Shown in pieces: positions 8,527 to 17,695 of a stretch of DNA of 64,000 nucleotides. Every line of letters begins with the position of its first letter. The stretch's first letter is position 1. The stretch covers positions 3,224,001 to 3,288,000 of the forward strand of contig JAXLUI010000001.1 in NCBI GenBank assembly GCA_046329585.1, in the 5' to 3' direction. The notes beneath the pieces were generated by a model. It was not told the origin of the DNA, made no database searches, and worked only from the letters and a program-made list of their open reading frames with translations. The position numbers were made by a program, and so were the translations under genes. Source of the stretch: DLKC01 sp002478885. GTDB lineage: Bacteria > Bacteroidota > Bacteroidia > Chitinophagales > Chitinophagaceae.

Positions 8527-10023
8527 ATGAGAAAACAAATGCTTGTAATGCTTTTTACCGGGATATTCTTCCAGGTAATGGTAAATGCTCAGACCAATAA
8601 TAACTGGCCGATTGTTAAGAGGAAAGGCGATCAGCTAATGGAGGGGGATAAACCGTTTTGTTTTTTTGGATTGGCCGCACCAAATATTCAGCAAAACGAA
8701 TCGCAAATAAGAGCAGACAGAACAAATCGTTTTCCGGATGAGTTCGAGATAAGGGATATTCTTGGCGGTATTCAAAGAACAGGCGGACGAGCGACCAGAA
8801 CGTTTGCTCTATCTGTGTATTCTCCAAAGGATAATGGCATGCCAGTTTATATAAGTGCTTACAGAACTTACAATGAAGGGGCATTCAGGTGTCTCGACCT
8901 GATTATTGCCTTATGCCACGAATATGATGTGCGCATTATTTTGCCTTTCATTGCGTCACAGTCTTTTGGTGGTATAAGAGGGGTGGATGAATTTGCAGCG
9001 TTATCGGGGAAACCAGGAAGCGCTTTCTGGACGGATGATACAGTAAAGAATGATTTTAAACACCTGCTGGGTTTTATTCTAAACAGGCGGAATACGGTAA
9101 ACGGCATACTCTACAAAGATGATCCCGCTATACTTGCCTGGCAACTAGGTAATGAATTTGGCAGCTATGCCGGAGACAGAAAACTTGATTATACCGAATG
9201 GTCGCCACGCATTTTGGCATGGAGTAAGGAAATGGCGGCTTATATAAAACAGCTGGATTCGAATCACCTTGTAATGGAAGCAGGTGGTGTTGACAGGAAT
9301 GCTTTATTGGAAGATCCCAATATCGATATCATCAGTGACCATTTATACGAATACTGGAACAGAATGGGTGGCCAGCCCTGGCAACTGGCACCAATAGCAA
9401 AAGCATCAAAAGATCAGACCAGGGGTAGGAAGCCACTGGTGGTTGATGAGTTCGGATTAGGCAGTACTGATAATCTTCGCTCGTTGATGGAAACAATAAG
9501 AACAGAGGATATCAGTGGCGGTTTATTGTGGAGTATACGCAGCCACAGAAGGGATGGCGGCTGGTATTACCATAATGAAGGAGGCACACCGGTTAATTCT
9601 TTTCATGTTCCCGGTTTTGCTGTGGGTGCAGCCTATGAAGAAACAAGGCTGCTTGACTTGTTAAAAAGTGAAGCATACGGGATAGGAGGAATCGCCGCAA
9701 AACCTGTTTCTAAACCTTCACCAGAACCGGTATTGATGAGGCATGCAGATGGCTTCACCTGGCGGGGATCAACCGGTGCAGCATCTTACACAATAGAGAG
9801 GTCAGAAACACGAAACGGACCTTTTAAAGTAATTGCTGTAGGCCTGCAGGATGCTATTGTCGCCGATGTGGCTTCATTTGAATCTTCAGACAAAGCTGCG
9901 GAACCATTGGTATTGTATTATGATGAATCTGCAGTGAAAGGGCAAACATACTTCTACAGGATAAAGGCAATTAACCTGGCGGGTGAATCACCTTATTCAC
10001 CTGTTTTACAGGTAACCAACTGA
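8527..10023 (+). CDS. GH5 endo-beta-mannanase with C-terminal FnIII-like domain, secreted
   Basis: 498 residues. A signal peptide (MRKQMLVMLFTGIFFQVMVN) is followed by a GH5 TIM barrel of the mannanase type. The acid/base is E210 in AWQLGNEFGS and the nucleophile is E308 in PLVVDEFGLGS. From about residue 405 a fibronectin-III-like module is visible (FTWRGSTGAASYTIERS, later YFYRIKAINLAGESPYSP). It gives the locus a second endo-mannanase from a family different from GH26. It follows the CBM-like gene by 17 bp and precedes the GH-D enzyme by 80 bp. The exact GH5 subfamily cannot be fixed by eye. Confidence 0.88.
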   Translation: MRKQMLVMLFTGIFFQVMVNAQTNNNWPIVKRKGDQLMEGDKPFCFFGLAAPNIQQNESQIRADRTNRFPDEFEIRDILGGIQRTGGRATRTFALSVYSPKDNGMPVYISAYRTYNEGAFRCLDLIIALCHEYDVRIILPFIASQSFGGIRGVDEFAALSGKPGSAFWTDDTVKNDFKHLLGFILNRRNTVNGILYKDDPAILAWQLGNEFGSYAGDRKLDYTEWSPRILAWSKEMAAYIKQLDSNHLVMEAGGVDRNALLEDPNIDIISDHLYEYWNRMGGQPWQLAPIAKASKDQTRGRKPLVVDEFGLGSTDNLRSLMETIRTEDISGGLLWSIRSHRRDGGWYYHNEGGTPVNSFHVPGFAVGAAYEETRLLDLLKSEAYGIGGIAAKPVSKPSPEPVLMRHADGFTWRGSTGAASYTIERSETRNGPFKVIAVGLQDAIVADVASFESSDKAAEPLVLYYDESAVKGQTYFYRIKAINLAGESPYSPVLQVTN

Positions 10024-10103
10024 TGCTTTTTTGTTTCCTTAAAACAGCCGCATTTTGTGCCCATGGATAAAGTTTTGTAAGTTCATCTATTAAACTCGGC
10101 CAT

Positions 10104-11771
10104 ATGAACAGACGCCACTTCCTTCGTTTAACCGGAAGCTCCTTTGGAGGACTTCTGTTTTCACAGGGCTCTTTCGCTTTTGGTATTTCGAACGATTCGA
10201 TCGTGTTGCCATCAAAAATTGCTGTACTTACCAATGATGGAACACACTTTTTAAAACGTGCCTACAAACAGGCATGGACATACCAGGACATTACGGTAGA
10301 CCTTCACTATAAAAATGATGCATTAAGTGTGCTGGTGCAATCGCCTTCAGAGGCTTTGCTGAATGTGCAGCTTTATTGGAATTACCCGGTATCCATAAAT
10401 GCTACTGTACTGGGCGACCATTGGGAGCGAACTTATGGGGATGTTTCTTTTGCGGCTATTGAAGCCAAAAGAAAAATGCCCTGGTACTTTATTCAGCACG
10501 ATGACAATGGTGTTTTTTGTTTTGGCGTGAAAACCGGCTGTAACAGCATTTGCCACTGGCAGGTTGGAGAGGGAACCATGCAGTTGACGATGGATACACG
10601 CAATGGCGGCAGCGGTGTTTTGCCTGGGCATAACTTATTGCATACAGCAGATGTCATCACAACAAAAAATACAGGCGACGAAAATGTCTTCGAAACGGCC
10701 CGGCGGTTTTGTACTATGATGTGCACGAAACCGCGACTGCCTAAGCGGCCGGTTTATGGCATCAACGACTGGTACTTTGCCTATGGCAACAGTTCTTACG
10801 ACCTGATAGTGCAACATACGTCGATGATGGCTGACCTGGCTACAGATACAGCCAACCGCCCTTTCTCTCTTGTTGATGCGGGCTGGGCAAAATACTCACC
10901 ACTCCTTCCCGGCGATTGTTGCTGGCAGGAAGATTTTTCCACGCCCAACGATAAGTTTAAAGACATGATTAAACTGGCAGAGGAGATAAAGCGGCTTGGT
11001 ATGCGACCCGGTTTATGGATGCGACCTCTTTGCGGCGCACACGATGATGGAAAGAATGTATTGCTTCCTTCTATTCCCGGCCGCGACAATCCACGCTACC
11101 CGGTACTCGACCCAACGATCGCGGAAAATATGGAGCGCATCCGTTACAATATTTCCAGTTACGACGCCTGGGGTTACGAAATGGTAAAGCACGATTTCAG
11201 CACTTACGACCTGTTAGGCAAGTGGGGCTTTCAAATGACGGAGAATATTACAACGAATGGCTGGCATTTCAACGACCGCAGCAAGACCAATGCACAAATC
11301 ATTCTCGACCTTTACCTGGCCATACGCAATGAAGGCCGCAACATGTACCTTATTGGATGTAATACGGTGAGCCATTTGTCGGCAGGCATTTTCGAACTCA
11401 ACCGCATTGGTGACGATACCAGTGGCAAAGAGTGGGAGCGAACGAGAAAAATGGGCGTTAACACCCTTGGCTTCCGCATGGTGCAGCATAATAATTTTTA
11501 CGCTGCCGATGGCGATTGCGTGGGCCTGACCACTGCCATTCCATGGAATAAAAACAAACAATGGATGCATTTACTGGCGCAAAGCAGTACACCTCTGTTC
11601 ATTTCCGCCCAACCCGATGCACTTGGTGAGGAGCAGCGCAGTTTCATTAAACAATGTTTCAGCGAGGCAGCAAAAGAACAGCCTGTTGCCGAGCCGCTCG
11701 ACTGGCTTACGAACCCGTTTCCCTCAAAATGGAAGCTCGATGGAAGTGTTGAAACGTTTGACTGGAATTAG
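10104..11771 (+). CDS. clan GH-D glycosidase, probable alpha-galactosidase, with Tat-like leader
   Basis: 555 residues. The leader NRRHFLRLTGSSFGGLLFS has a twin arginine followed by a hydrophobic stretch, so Tat export is likely. The body resembles GH27/GH36 enzymes: RLGMRPGLWMRPL, the nucleophile region YEMVKHDFSTYD with D364, and an acid/base candidate in RIGDDTSG (D437 or D438). Alpha-galactosidase activity would remove galactose side chains from galactomannan and fits the neighbours. The motifs deviate from the usual KWD and RxSDD forms, so another alpha-glycoside is possible. It is the last plus-strand gene of the locus and convergent with susD. Confidence 0.75.
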   Translation: MNRRHFLRLTGSSFGGLLFSQGSFAFGISNDSIVLPSKIAVLTNDGTHFLKRAYKQAWTYQDITVDLHYKNDALSVLVQSPSEALLNVQLYWNYPVSINATVLGDHWERTYGDVSFAAIEAKRKMPWYFIQHDDNGVFCFGVKTGCNSICHWQVGEGTMQLTMDTRNGGSGVLPGHNLLHTADVITTKNTGDENVFETARRFCTMMCTKPRLPKRPVYGINDWYFAYGNSSYDLIVQHTSMMADLATDTANRPFSLVDAGWAKYSPLLPGDCCWQEDFSTPNDKFKDMIKLAEEIKRLGMRPGLWMRPLCGAHDDGKNVLLPSIPGRDNPRYPVLDPTIAENMERIRYNISSYDAWGYEMVKHDFSTYDLLGKWGFQMTENITTNGWHFNDRSKTNAQIILDLYLAIRNEGRNMYLIGCNTVSHLSAGIFELNRIGDDTSGKEWERTRKMGVNTLGFRMVQHNNFYAADGDCVGLTTAIPWNKNKQWMHLLAQSSTPLFISAQPDALGEEQRSFIKQCFSEAAKEQPVAEPLDWLTNPFPSKWKLDGSVETFDWN

Positions 11772-11829
11772 TTTTATTTGAAACGCGCTGCAGTACAAAT
11801 ATCAGCTCCGTTGTGTCACTCACTTGTGC
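11772..11829 (+). repeat. two-box intergenic element, copy 4a (TGTGTCACT variant)
   Basis: Box B is TTGTGTCACTCACTTGTGC, with the variant palindrome at 11812-11820. Box A is worn (TTTTATTTG). It is the left half of an inverted pair whose right half (11882-11940) carries the same variant. Confidence 0.75.
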
Positions 11830-11881
11830 GTTCGGTCCAGTGTTCAGCAAACCCGCACGTATCGTCGATGCCTGTACTGCG

Positions 11882-11940
11882 GTACAAGAGAGTGACACAA
11901 CGAAGCTGCCACGACGCAGTACAGCCGGTTCCATAAAAAA
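11882..11940 (-). repeat. two-box intergenic element, copy 4b (variant), right half of inverted pair
   Basis: GTACAAGAGAGTGACACAA (variant palindrome 11891-11899), with GCCGG 31 bp on and CCATAAAAAA as its tail. A perfect 10-bp inverted repeat, CTGTACTGCG/CGCAGTACAG, brackets box B. Confidence 0.85.
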
Positions 11941-11964
11941 AAGCCGGCAAAAAAAGCCGGCTTT
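11932..11964 (-). terminator. terminator of susD (minus strand)
   Basis: AAGCCGGC (11941-11948) pairs with GCCGGCTT (11956-11963), extended by A-T pairs, with an A-rich loop. Read on the minus strand the hairpin ends in a long T-run. It lies 22 bp past the susD stop. Confidence 0.75.
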
Positions 11965-11986
11965 ATCATATGAGTGCTTATGCAAT

Positions 11987-13354
11987 TTAGTATCCAGGAT
12001 TTTGTGCGAGGTTTTTATTCACATCGATCTCCCGCTGGGGAATTGGAAAGACTAATTTCGGGTCGTCGAAGCTAAAACCGTCGATATCCATTTGTAGTCT
12101 TTTCAATGTCAGCATACGATCGCCCTCAAAACCAAGTTCTCGTAAACGCTCGTCTACAAAATCCTGTACTGTGGGCTCATCGATTGGCGTTGTGCCGGCT
12201 CTTGATCTTACGATATTGATGTCGTCTGCAGGGCTAGCATCGCCGACCTGCTCTCCCGAATGAAGATTGGCTTCGCCTCTTGTAAGGTACATTTCTGCAA
12301 GCCTTGCAACAGGAATGGTCTTGTAGAAGTCTTCCCATTTGCGGGTATAATAGCCGGAAAAGCCACCGATGCTAACGCCTTCGTAATAGTAATACAGCCT
12401 TGCGTCATCGTCATTGAAAAAGCTGAAATAGTTCGCATTCATCTGGGCATCACCGCGACCAGTTGGCTGTGCCGCATAAAAGGTGGTGAGCCCGCCATTG
12501 GAAGTTCCGGAGTTGCTTTGCGATGTTTGTTGTATGCCAAAAATATCTTCCGATGAATTGCCTACATTATTAAAACATTTGTCGAAAGAGGAGACGAGTG
12601 AAAGGCCACTATTGTTTATCACATCATCGGCCATTTGTGCAGCCCCGGTGTAATTGCCCATGTTCATATAAACCCGTGCGAGGAAAGCTTCTGCAGCATA
12701 TTTGCCCGCCCGAAAATCTTCCGGTGCATCGGGCAGGCTTTGTGCAGCTTCGGTAAGATCGCTGATTACCTGTTGATAGACGGCTTCCACTGTGGCTCTT
12801 GCAGGATTGTCTTTCGATGCATCATAAGCATACACCGGAGCGGTGATTATCGGCACACCTGGTTGCGAACCTGCATTGCCGTTAGAATAAGGCTGCGCGT
12901 AGTAGTTTACCAGTTCGAACAGTGCAACGCCCCTCATAAATTTAGCCTCGCCGGCTATAGCGTCTTTTTCATCGTCACCTAAAAGGTTGATCTTGTCCAG
13001 CACAGTATTCACCGTGTTGATAAGCGTGTAGCTGTTGGCCCACATTGTTTGGGCAACACCATTATTCGCGACCATTGTTTTGTTTTGTACATCGCGGTAT
13101 TCCGTGAATGTGCCCACGAAGTCTACCTGTGATTCCGATGCGATAAGGTCACCCATGAGTAGGTATTGCTCCCCAAATGCACTCGCACTCTGCATAAGTT
13201 TATAGCCGCCGAAAAGCAACGCTTTTACATCGCTTGCAGTTTTTATCTGGTCGGGCGTTATATTTTGCTGTGGCAGCACATCAAGCTTTTTGTCACAGGC
13301 AAACAAGGTTGCTGCAACCAACATGATGAACGATATATTTTTAAACTGTTTCAT
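11987..13354 (-). CDS. susD: SusD/RagB-family outer-membrane glycan-binding lipoprotein
   Basis: 455 residues. A lipoprotein signal peptide with the lipidated Cys at C20 (TLFAC) is followed by the SusD alpha-helical TPR scaffold. Typical runs are GEAKFMRGVALFELVNYYAQPY and, at the C-terminus, ERLRELGFEGDRMLTLKRL with IPQREIDVNKNLAQNPGY. It caps the SusC transporter on the cell surface and delivers oligosaccharides. It starts 28 bp after the susC stop, so the two form an operon. At 455 residues it is on the short side for the family. Mannan-derived oligosaccharides are the inferred ligand. The symbol denotes the family. Confidence 0.94.
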   Translation of the reverse strand: MKQFKNISFIMLVAATLFACDKKLDVLPQQNITPDQIKTASDVKALLFGGYKLMQSASAFGEQYLLMGDLIASESQVDFVGTFTEYRDVQNKTMVANNGVAQTMWANSYTLINTVNTVLDKINLLGDDEKDAIAGEAKFMRGVALFELVNYYAQPYSNGNAGSQPGVPIITAPVYAYDASKDNPARATVEAVYQQVISDLTEAAQSLPDAPEDFRAGKYAAEAFLARVYMNMGNYTGAAQMADDVINNSGLSLVSSFDKCFNNVGNSSEDIFGIQQTSQSNSGTSNGGLTTFYAAQPTGRGDAQMNANYFSFFNDDDARLYYYYEGVSIGGFSGYYTRKWEDFYKTIPVARLAEMYLTRGEANLHSGEQVGDASPADDINIVRSRAGTTPIDEPTVQDFVDERLRELGFEGDRMLTLKRLQMDIDGFSFDDPKLVFPIPQREIDVNKNLAQNPGY

Positions 13355-13382
13355 TGCATTAATTTTTTGATCGTTGAATACA

Positions 13383-16300
13383 TTAGAATTTAACGTTAAG
13401 GCCGAGCGTTATGGTCTTTGGCTGTGGTATCGTATAAAAATCTTGTCCGCCGCCGATATTGCCCAGTGTTTGTGTATTCACTTCCGGATCGCCCGGGTAT
13501 TTCGTGGCAGTCCAAAGATTGATTCCTGCAACATAAAGCCTTGCCGAGGTAATGTGCAATGCAGTATTTAGTTTTTTGGGCATGGTATAGCCGAACGTTA
13601 CATTCCTGAGTCTTATATAAGAGCCTTCGTACAACCACCTTGAGGAGTTCCTGGAACCGGAGCCATAGAAGTAACCTATTCTTGGCACATCAGTTTTATC
13701 TCCGGGCTGTGTCCATGCGTTCAGCATATTGGTTGTTTGGTTATCGAAACCATTAAAAAATCCTGCGGTCATATAAACTCCGCCGCCATTGTAAACATTA
13801 TTACCCTGTACAAAAGTGAATAGTATGTTCAGGTCAAAACCTTTGTACGAAAAAGTGTTTGTAAAACCGCCGGTCCAGTCAGGATTTGATTTACCCACGA
13901 CCATTCTTTCGGCCTGGTCATAATCGGTTGTGATTTTGCCATCTTTATCAAGGTATTGGGCGTCGCCTGTTTCAGGGTCGACCCCAACAAATTTTTGCAT
14001 AAAAAATACGCCGATGGGCTGGCCTTCAACCGCTCTTTGTAAACCACCGCCGCCTTCGATCACCTGACCTCCTATATTCAATACTTTGTTTTTGTTGTAA
14101 CCTGCATTGATTGATGTGGTCCACTTGAATTTGCCGTCAAAATTTCTTGAAGTAAGTGTAAATTCCCAACCCTGGTTATCCATATTTCCAAGGTTCTGCA
14201 GTATGGTAGAATAACCTGTTGTTGCCGGAATATTTACGGCGAGCAAAAGGTCTGTCGTATGTTTCTTGTAATAGTCCACTTCACCATTCAGGCGATTATT
14301 AAGAACGGCAAATTCGAGACCGGCATCAGCCTGCGCCGTCTTCTCCCATTTAAGTCCGGGATTACCGAGTTGATTGGGTATATAGCCCGGTAAACCTGGA
14401 TAGTTAGATACACCATACAATGCCTGGTAATTGCTCTCACCTATCTCTGCATTTCCTGTCAAACCCCAGCTGGCGCGAAGTTTTAAGAAGTTGATGAAAG
14501 AGATGTTTTCCATAAATTTCTCTTCAGATAAAACCCAGCCAACAGAACCTGCCGGGAACCAGCCATACCTGTTTTCGGGACCAAACCTGGAAGAGGCATC
14601 TGTTCTTACACTTGCAGAGAATAGGTATTTATTTTTATAACTGTAATTCCCTCTCAGGAAATAAGAAAGAAAAGTATACCGGAAACCTGTTGATGAAGAT
14701 GCCGTGATAGAAGTAGCCCCGGCCAGGTTTTTGATCGCATCTGAAGGGTATTCTTCGCCGTAAGAGAATGTTTGACTCACATCGCCCTGCTGGTAACTCA
14801 TGCCAAGCACGGCATTCAATTTATGATTTTCGCCAATCTTTGGTGCATAGGTAAAGTAATTGTTGGTGTTGAACACCACATTCTGCGAAGTAATAAAATT
14901 GCCTTTTCCTATTCCCCCTCCGTCAATGGTTTCTTTACCCTGGAAGGCCTGCTGGTCGAGATTAAGAATGTCCGCGCCAAATTCCGAACGGAAAGATAAA
15001 GACGGAATAATATTATAGTTGGCAAATGCATTACCCAATGTTCTGAATGTAACCTGCTCGTCAGAATTAAACTGTGCATCAAACAAGCCGTTTGAATAAA
15101 GCGTGTTCTTGTTCAAAGCACCTGTTGAATCGTACAGCGGTGATATCGGCAACTGAGCAACCAACTGCCCCGGTGTGGAAAATGCATTGTCGTTGCTTAC
15201 CCTGTTCAATTGCGAACGGCTAACGGCCACATTTATGCCAAGACTGAGTTTTGCGCTTGCATTGTGTTCAAGATTAAAACGGCCACCATAGCGCTTAAAG
15301 GTGTTGTTGATCACAATTGCATCCTGGTCGTTATAAAACCCCGAAATAAAAAATCTTGTTTTATCATTACCCCCTGTAACGGAAAGGTCGATCTGCTTCG
15401 ACATTGCATCTTTGTTATAAAGCTGGTCCTGCCAGTTGGTGTTCACTTCCTGGGTTTTCCAGTCTGTTCCCAGGGAAAAATAATCGAGTATGTTTCCCTC
15501 ATAAAAGCTTTTATAATCGTTTACCGCATCATCAAGCGTTTCATAACCCGAAAGATCATTCTTGAAATCATAGGTGCCGTCACTTGTTGCAGCTAACTCT
15601 ATCAGGTCAACATACTGCCTGGCATCAAGGAACGACCATTTCCGGGAAGGGTTACTCCAACTATTGGCAACATTCAGCTCTATCTGGGTCTTTTGGTTGT
15701 TGCGCCCTTTTTTGGTAGTGATCAGCACTACACCATTTGCAGCACGTGCGCCATAAATGGCTGCTGCAGACGCATCTTTCAGCACTTCTATCGACTCAAT
15801 ATCATTCGGGTTTATATCAGCCAGCGGGTTGGTTGGGTCATTGTTTACATCAGACTGGCTCTGGCTTGTTACCGGCAACCCGTCTATTACATAAAAGGGC
15901 TGGCTGCTCGCAGAGATAGACGATGTTCCCCTGATTCTCACTTTAATACTTTGGCCTATTTTGCCACTGCCCGATTCTACCACAACGCCGGCCGCTTTTC
16001 CCTGCAACGCAGACTCAAAGCTCGGTGCGGGAAAATTCTCTACTTCACGACCGCTTACCTTGGCAATGGAGCCGGTAAGGTTTCGTTTAACAGCACGGCC
16101 AAATCCTACCACAACTACTTCATTCAAACTCTTTTCTGATGCAGACATTTTTACAAGCATATTATCAGAAATACCGACGGTAATATCAGCAAAGCCGACG
16201 AAAGAAAATTCCAGTTCGGAAATATCCGCAGGAAGCGAAATGCTGAACGAACCGTCAGGCTGCGACGTTACAACCCGGGAAGAGCCTTTCCCCTTTATCG

Positions 16301-16424
16301 TAACGCCCGAAAGCGGCGAACCATCTTTGACGTCAATAACTTTTCCACTGATGTTTTTTGTTTGTTGAGCAAAGGCTGAAATGCAACTTAGCATTACCGC
16401 CAATAACAGAAATTTCAATCTCAT
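13383..16424 (-). CDS. susC: SusC/RagA-family TonB-dependent outer-membrane transporter
   Basis: 1013 residues. A signal peptide (RLKFLLLAVMLSCISAFAQ) is followed by a carboxypeptidase-D-like regulatory domain (about 23-100, ISGKVIDVKDGSPLSGVTIK). A TonB-box region (SLNEVVVVGFG near residue 100) and a plug domain (about 115-230, IESIEVLKDASAAAIYGARA) come next, and then a 22-strand-type barrel to the C-terminus. It imports oligosaccharides captured by SusD using TonB energy. It is the first gene of the susCD operon. The start follows a putative promoter with a dyad. The symbol is a family label. Confidence 0.95.
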   Translation of the reverse strand: MRLKFLLLAVMLSCISAFAQQTKNISGKVIDVKDGSPLSGVTIKGKGSSRVVTSQPDGSFSISLPADISELEFSFVGFADITVGISDNMLVKMSASEKSLNEVVVVGFGRAVKRNLTGSIAKVSGREVENFPAPSFESALQGKAAGVVVESGSGKIGQSIKVRIRGTSSISASSQPFYVIDGLPVTSQSQSDVNNDPTNPLADINPNDIESIEVLKDASAAAIYGARAANGVVLITTKKGRNNQKTQIELNVANSWSNPSRKWSFLDARQYVDLIELAATSDGTYDFKNDLSGYETLDDAVNDYKSFYEGNILDYFSLGTDWKTQEVNTNWQDQLYNKDAMSKQIDLSVTGGNDKTRFFISGFYNDQDAIVINNTFKRYGGRFNLEHNASAKLSLGINVAVSRSQLNRVSNDNAFSTPGQLVAQLPISPLYDSTGALNKNTLYSNGLFDAQFNSDEQVTFRTLGNAFANYNIIPSLSFRSEFGADILNLDQQAFQGKETIDGGGIGKGNFITSQNVVFNTNNYFTYAPKIGENHKLNAVLGMSYQQGDVSQTFSYGEEYPSDAIKNLAGATSITASSSTGFRYTFLSYFLRGNYSYKNKYLFSASVRTDASSRFGPENRYGWFPAGSVGWVLSEEKFMENISFINFLKLRASWGLTGNAEIGESNYQALYGVSNYPGLPGYIPNQLGNPGLKWEKTAQADAGLEFAVLNNRLNGEVDYYKKHTTDLLLAVNIPATTGYSTILQNLGNMDNQGWEFTLTSRNFDGKFKWTTSINAGYNKNKVLNIGGQVIEGGGGLQRAVEGQPIGVFFMQKFVGVDPETGDAQYLDKDGKITTDYDQAERMVVGKSNPDWTGGFTNTFSYKGFDLNILFTFVQGNNVYNGGGVYMTAGFFNGFDNQTTNMLNAWTQPGDKTDVPRIGYFYGSGSRNSSRWLYEGSYIRLRNVTFGYTMPKKLNTALHITSARLYVAGINLWTATKYPGDPEVNTQTLGNIGGGQDFYTIPQPKTITLGLNVKF

Positions 16425-16477
16425 AATGCATGATTTTTATGTAAAAAATTTGTCGGGTGTAGGGCTGAAAAGAAAAT

Positions 16478-16492
16478 TGAACAAAACGTTCA
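16478..16492 (-). promoter_or_regulatory. dyad overlapping candidate -33 box of susC
   Basis: TGAACAAAACGTTCA is a 5-5-5 inverted repeat 54 bp before the susC ATG. On the minus strand it contains TTTG. Exactly 20 bases later comes TACACCCG, a poor match to TAnnTTTG. It could be an operator for a regulator of susCD; support is weak. Confidence 0.35.
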
Positions 16493-16657
16493 GTACGAAT
16501 TTGTGTTAAAAAGCAACTATTAAACAGTGTTCTTCTCCGGTAAAGACACTAATAACAATGCCAATGCTGTTTCGTTTAATAAAAAAACTAACCAAACGCT
16601 GTTTTTCCTAAAACAAAAATCTTATTGATATGCAAACCGGTTGCTTTGAATAACTAC

Positions 16658-16714
16658 TTTTTTGTACCTGGCAATATCGCTTTTGGCATCACCTGTTGCG
16701 TCGCACACTTCAGC
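16658..16714 (+). repeat. two-box intergenic element, copy 5
   Basis: Box A is TTTTTTGTACCTGGC, followed by GGCATC, then TTGCGTCGCACACTTCAGC (palindrome 16697-16705); box-to-palindrome distance is 31 bp. It lies between divergent genes, not next to a stop codon. Confidence 0.9.
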
Positions 16715-17021
16715 ATAGGGATTAATGTGCAACAAAGTCTTAAGCATACTGTAAAGATGCGGCAAAATCGGCAGAAGCTTCTTTCTCATAAGCATGGCCA
16801 TTAAATATGGCCGGTTTATTAATCAACAATAAAGCTAGAAAATGAGAGATCATTACGGCCCGTAGCCGGGTTCAAAACGTGATTTTTATAAACCAGCTCA
16901 TGATTTTCTAAAACTAAACTCCCCAAAAGCAGCCTGCTTAAGTTCGTATTCCAAAAGTTTGCATGAGCGCATTCGTCATATTAAACGCAGATGAGCTATT
17001 ATTGTGCAAATAAAAAAACCT

Positions 17022-17468
17022 ATGCCGGTAACATCACATAAATACAGCAACGAAGAAATAACGGTCGTTTGGCAACCTAACCTCTGTATTCATTCGACTA
17101 TTTGCTGGAAAGGATTGCGGCAGGTGTTCGACCCGGCGGTTAAACCCTGGATTAAGGTGCAGGGGGCTACAACGCAAACAATTATCGAACAGGTACGTAA
17201 ATGCCCAAGCGGAGCCCTCAGTTACTTTGTAAACAATATCATGGAACAAAGTGCCTGGCCCGATCTTATAAAAGCCGAGCAGTCGGTTATAACAGATACC
17301 GAAATAACGCCCAACGGACCGATGGTTATCGGGTCAGATCACAAGACCATTTTTGCCGACGGTCATGAGCAAATACAAAAAGAAACAGTGTCAATCTGCC
17401 GTTGTGGTCGCTCATCAAATAAGCCATATTGCGATGATTCGCATCTTAGCACTACGGTTCAGGGTTAA
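17022..17468 (+). CDS. iron-sulfur protein: YjdI-like Fer4_19 domain fused to CDGSH-type domain
   Basis: About 148 residues. The N-terminal half (VVWQPNLCIHSTICWKGL, later RKCPSGALSY) matches the divergent 4Fe-4S mono-cluster family typified by YjdI. The C-terminal half (SICRCGRSSNKPYCDDSH) matches the C-x-C-x8-C-D-x-S-H 2Fe-2S ligand set of CDGSH/mitoNEET proteins. Here Gly of CDGSH is Asp (CDDSH), while the Cys and His ligands are all present. The frame is open to a GTG at 17004; ATG 17022 gives the cleaner start. The role is unknown, probably redox or Fe-S related. The stop overlaps that of the convergent small gene by 4 bp. Confidence 0.85.
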   Translation: MPVTSHKYSNEEITVVWQPNLCIHSTICWKGLRQVFDPAVKPWIKVQGATTQTIIEQVRKCPSGALSYFVNNIMEQSAWPDLIKAEQSVITDTEITPNGPMVIGSDHKTIFADGHEQIQKETVSICRCGRSSNKPYCDDSHLSTTVQG

Positions 17469-17692
17469 TCGACCGGTAATCTGCCAATTTCAAAAAAGCT
17501 TACCAGTGCAATACAAAGCATGGCAATCACGGCAAACATCATAATGAATTTCGCCTTTCGCATTTCGTATTCATCCTTTGCTTTCAGCGCTTTAAAATAC
17601 ATCACAATTCCAGCAAAAAGCGAAACAAGTGTAAGCGTAAACAGTAGTATGTAAAAATGGTAAACGGCAGCCACTGCGTCGAGCAATATCAT
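17465..17692 (-). CDS. small two-helix membrane protein, unknown
   Basis: 75 residues with two hydrophobic helices (about 10-33 and 47-68) separated by a charged loop (ALKAKDEYEMRKAKF). No family is recognised. It starts 3 bp after the yciH stop on the same strand, so it is probably the last gene of a nadC-yciH operon. Translational coupling and a coherent hydrophobic pattern argue that it is real. Confidence 0.65.
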   Translation of the reverse strand: MILLDAVAAVYHFYILLFTLTLVSLFAGIVMYFKALKAKDEYEMRKAKFIMMFAVIAMLCIALVSFFEIGRLPVD

Positions 17693-17695
17693 AGA

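Larger units (their letters stand above)
16425..17021. other. 597-bp divergent gap between susC and an Fe-S protein gene
   Basis: It contains the susC upstream region with a dyad (16478-16492) and one two-box element (16658-16714). A small hairpin with GGCCAT/ATGGCC arms lies near 16796. The remainder is AT-rich, and I see no gene in it. Confidence 0.6.
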
